Source: JBFMAE01 sp040756085
Lineage (GTDB): Bacteria > Desulfobacterota > BSN033 > UBA1163
Direction: 5' to 3'
DNA length: 14,516 nt
Assembly (NCBI GenBank): GCA_040756085.1
Contig: JBFMAE010000063.1
Span: forward strand, 1-14,516
Made by a program: the position numbers and the translations under genes. The notes under the pieces are model-generated. The model had not been told where the DNA came from. It made no database searches and saw only the letters and a list, made by a program, of their open reading frames with translations. Each line of letters opens with the position of its first letter. The stretch's first letter is position 1. Below, piece by piece: positions 14,022 to 14,516 of this stretch.

Positions 14022-14294
14022 CTATAATTTCTGCCCTAATTTTCTGGTCTTTATAATTAAATTCGATGTCTTCTTTCGCAAATTCGCAATGAAATGGCAA
14101 TTCTTACAATCTAAGCCTTCATCCTTATAATCCGGGCAAGAAAGAAGCACATCCACTTCTTTCTCTAACTCTTCTGCAAACCTTGCCTTCTCCACCACCC
14201 CTTTAGCTTTATTAATCCTATCAGTGATATCTTTTATCACAACCTCCTGCTTTTGAAATGTGGGACAGTTTATCTTGGGTTCTTCTTTATGCAT
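14022..14294 (-). CDS. Small Cys-containing protein in the gas-vesicle cluster, unknown function
   Basis: A 90-residue Lys/Glu-rich, mostly helical protein without signal peptide or membrane segment. It has four cysteines: C10 (NCPTF), C53 (LSCPDY), and C63/C66 in DCKNCHF, a CxxCH arrangement that could bind a metal with C10/C53. CxxCH is also the haem c attachment motif, but without an export signal that is unlikely. Its place between gvpK and a gvpA/J-type gene, 16 bp before the latter, implies a part in vesicle assembly or its regulation. No clear Shine-Dalgarno precedes the ATG. I do not recognise the family. Confidence 0.7.
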   Translation of the reverse strand: MHKEEPKINCPTFQKQEVVIKDITDRINKAKGVVEKARFAEELEKEVDVLLSCPDYKDEGLDCKNCHFIANLRKKTSNLIIKTRKLGQKL

Positions 14295-14343
14295 GATTTT
14301 TAACTTAATAATTCCCTGTAGCTTTTTATAGGGTTACCTTTCT

Positions 14344-14415
14344 GTCATTCCGCACTTGATGCGGAATCCAGTTCTTTGTTTTTTTCTCTGGATTCCTGCT
14401 TTCGCAGGAATGACG
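14344..14415. repeat. Second inverted pair of GTCATTCC…GGAATCCAG repeats
   Basis: Copies at 14344-14371 and 14388-14415 face each other across a T-rich spacer, between the gvpK stop and the next gene. Each is itself a hairpin (for example TTCCGCA…TGCGGAA). They are related to the pair at 13369-13468 by the shared ends GTCATTCC and GGAATCCAG. Confidence 0.75.
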
Positions 14416-14429
14416 AAAACAAATTGGTT

Positions 14430-14516
14430 TCACATTAGATTCCCCAGAGGACCTAAATCTAAATTTAACTCCTCATCTTCGATGCCAAAGATCGCCTGAA
14501 CCTCTTTTATCTTTTT
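14430..14516 (-). CDS. gvpK: C-terminal fragment of gas vesicle protein GvpK (5' part outside the window)
   Basis: An open minus-strand frame enters from the right edge and encodes 28 residues before TGA at 14430-14432. The end (AIFGIEDEELNLDLGPLGNL, then M) matches the very conserved GvpK C-terminus, which in known proteins reads DLNIDLGPLG followed by a hydrophobic pair. GvpK is needed for vesicle formation. This fits the shell-protein gene downstream and marks the gvp cluster as extending beyond the right edge. Confidence 0.75.
   Translation of the reverse strand, partial: KKIKEVQAIFGIEDEELNLDLGPLGNLM

Noticed and set aside
14254..14264. Haem c attachment site in the Cys-rich small protein
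   Set aside because: The DCKNCH motif fits CxxCH, but the protein has no signal peptide and is encoded with cytoplasmic gas-vesicle proteins. (The motif itself lies at residues 63-67, near 14094-14108.)
13046..14415. CRISPR array suspected from repeated GTCATTCC…GGAATCCAG units
   Set aside because: There are only four diverged copies in alternating orientation and uneven spacing, each a hairpin with different centres; no regular direct repeats with unique spacers and no cas genes.

Overview
The window looks like chromosomal DNA of a Gram-negative bacterium: it has a TonB, a periplasmic cobalamin-binding protein and an inner-membrane BtuCD transporter. The mix of gas-vesicle genes, B12 uptake and many short intergenic palindromes would fit a Desulfobacterota-like or related anaerobic or aquatic lineage, but no taxonomic marker gene is present, so this is inference. 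Almost every gene is on the minus strand; the exceptions are a truncated gene end at 3-104 and a 29-codon ORF at 12952.

Left part (about 280-7200) is a predicted defence island of six minus-strand genes. In transcription order they are: a stand-alone RadC N-terminal domain (6871-7191), coupled by an ATGA overlap to a 1131-residue single-chain restriction-modification enzyme (3479-6874); an AAA/ABC-type ATPase (2258-3421) directly abutting a TOPRIM-like DUF4276 protein (1634-2257); and, after a 135-bp gap, a DUF3800 RNase H-like protein (782-1498) overlapping by 4 bp an uncharacterised 165-residue protein (288-785). The ATPase ends in QLSLFGDL, a match to the bacterial sliding-clamp-binding consensus. 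The ATPase/DUF4276 pair resembles known ATPase plus TOPRIM anti-phage pairs (PARIS, AbiL/Rlo, OLD-type). The RadC/RM and DUF3800/165-residue pairings are the least described parts.

The middle (7520-12860) is a B12 uptake operon under a cobalamin riboswitch. A sigma70-like promoter (12826-12855) leads into an aptamer (12610-12812) and an intrinsic terminator (12529-12559), then tonB, btuF, btuC, btuD and a threonine ammonia-lyase gene (ilvA/tdcB type). The genes are abutting or overlapping, except for one 75-bp gap filled by an AT-rich inverted repeat. The ilvA gene has a one-base deletion that moves its ACT domain out of frame, and an unusual Arg in its PLP-binding glycine loop. Between ilvA and the defence island, about 300 bp without a protein gene can fold into a structured plus-strand RNA ending in a terminator-like hairpin.

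The right part (12870-14516) holds the downstream end of a gas-vesicle cluster: the C-terminus of gvpK (window edge), a small Cys-containing protein and a GvpA/J-family shell protein. It is followed by a truncated PAS-domain fragment and a non-coding element of about 466 bp with imperfect terminal inverted repeats and nested palindromes. Members of several short dispersed-looking repeat families lie in this region and inside the riboswitch and btuF.
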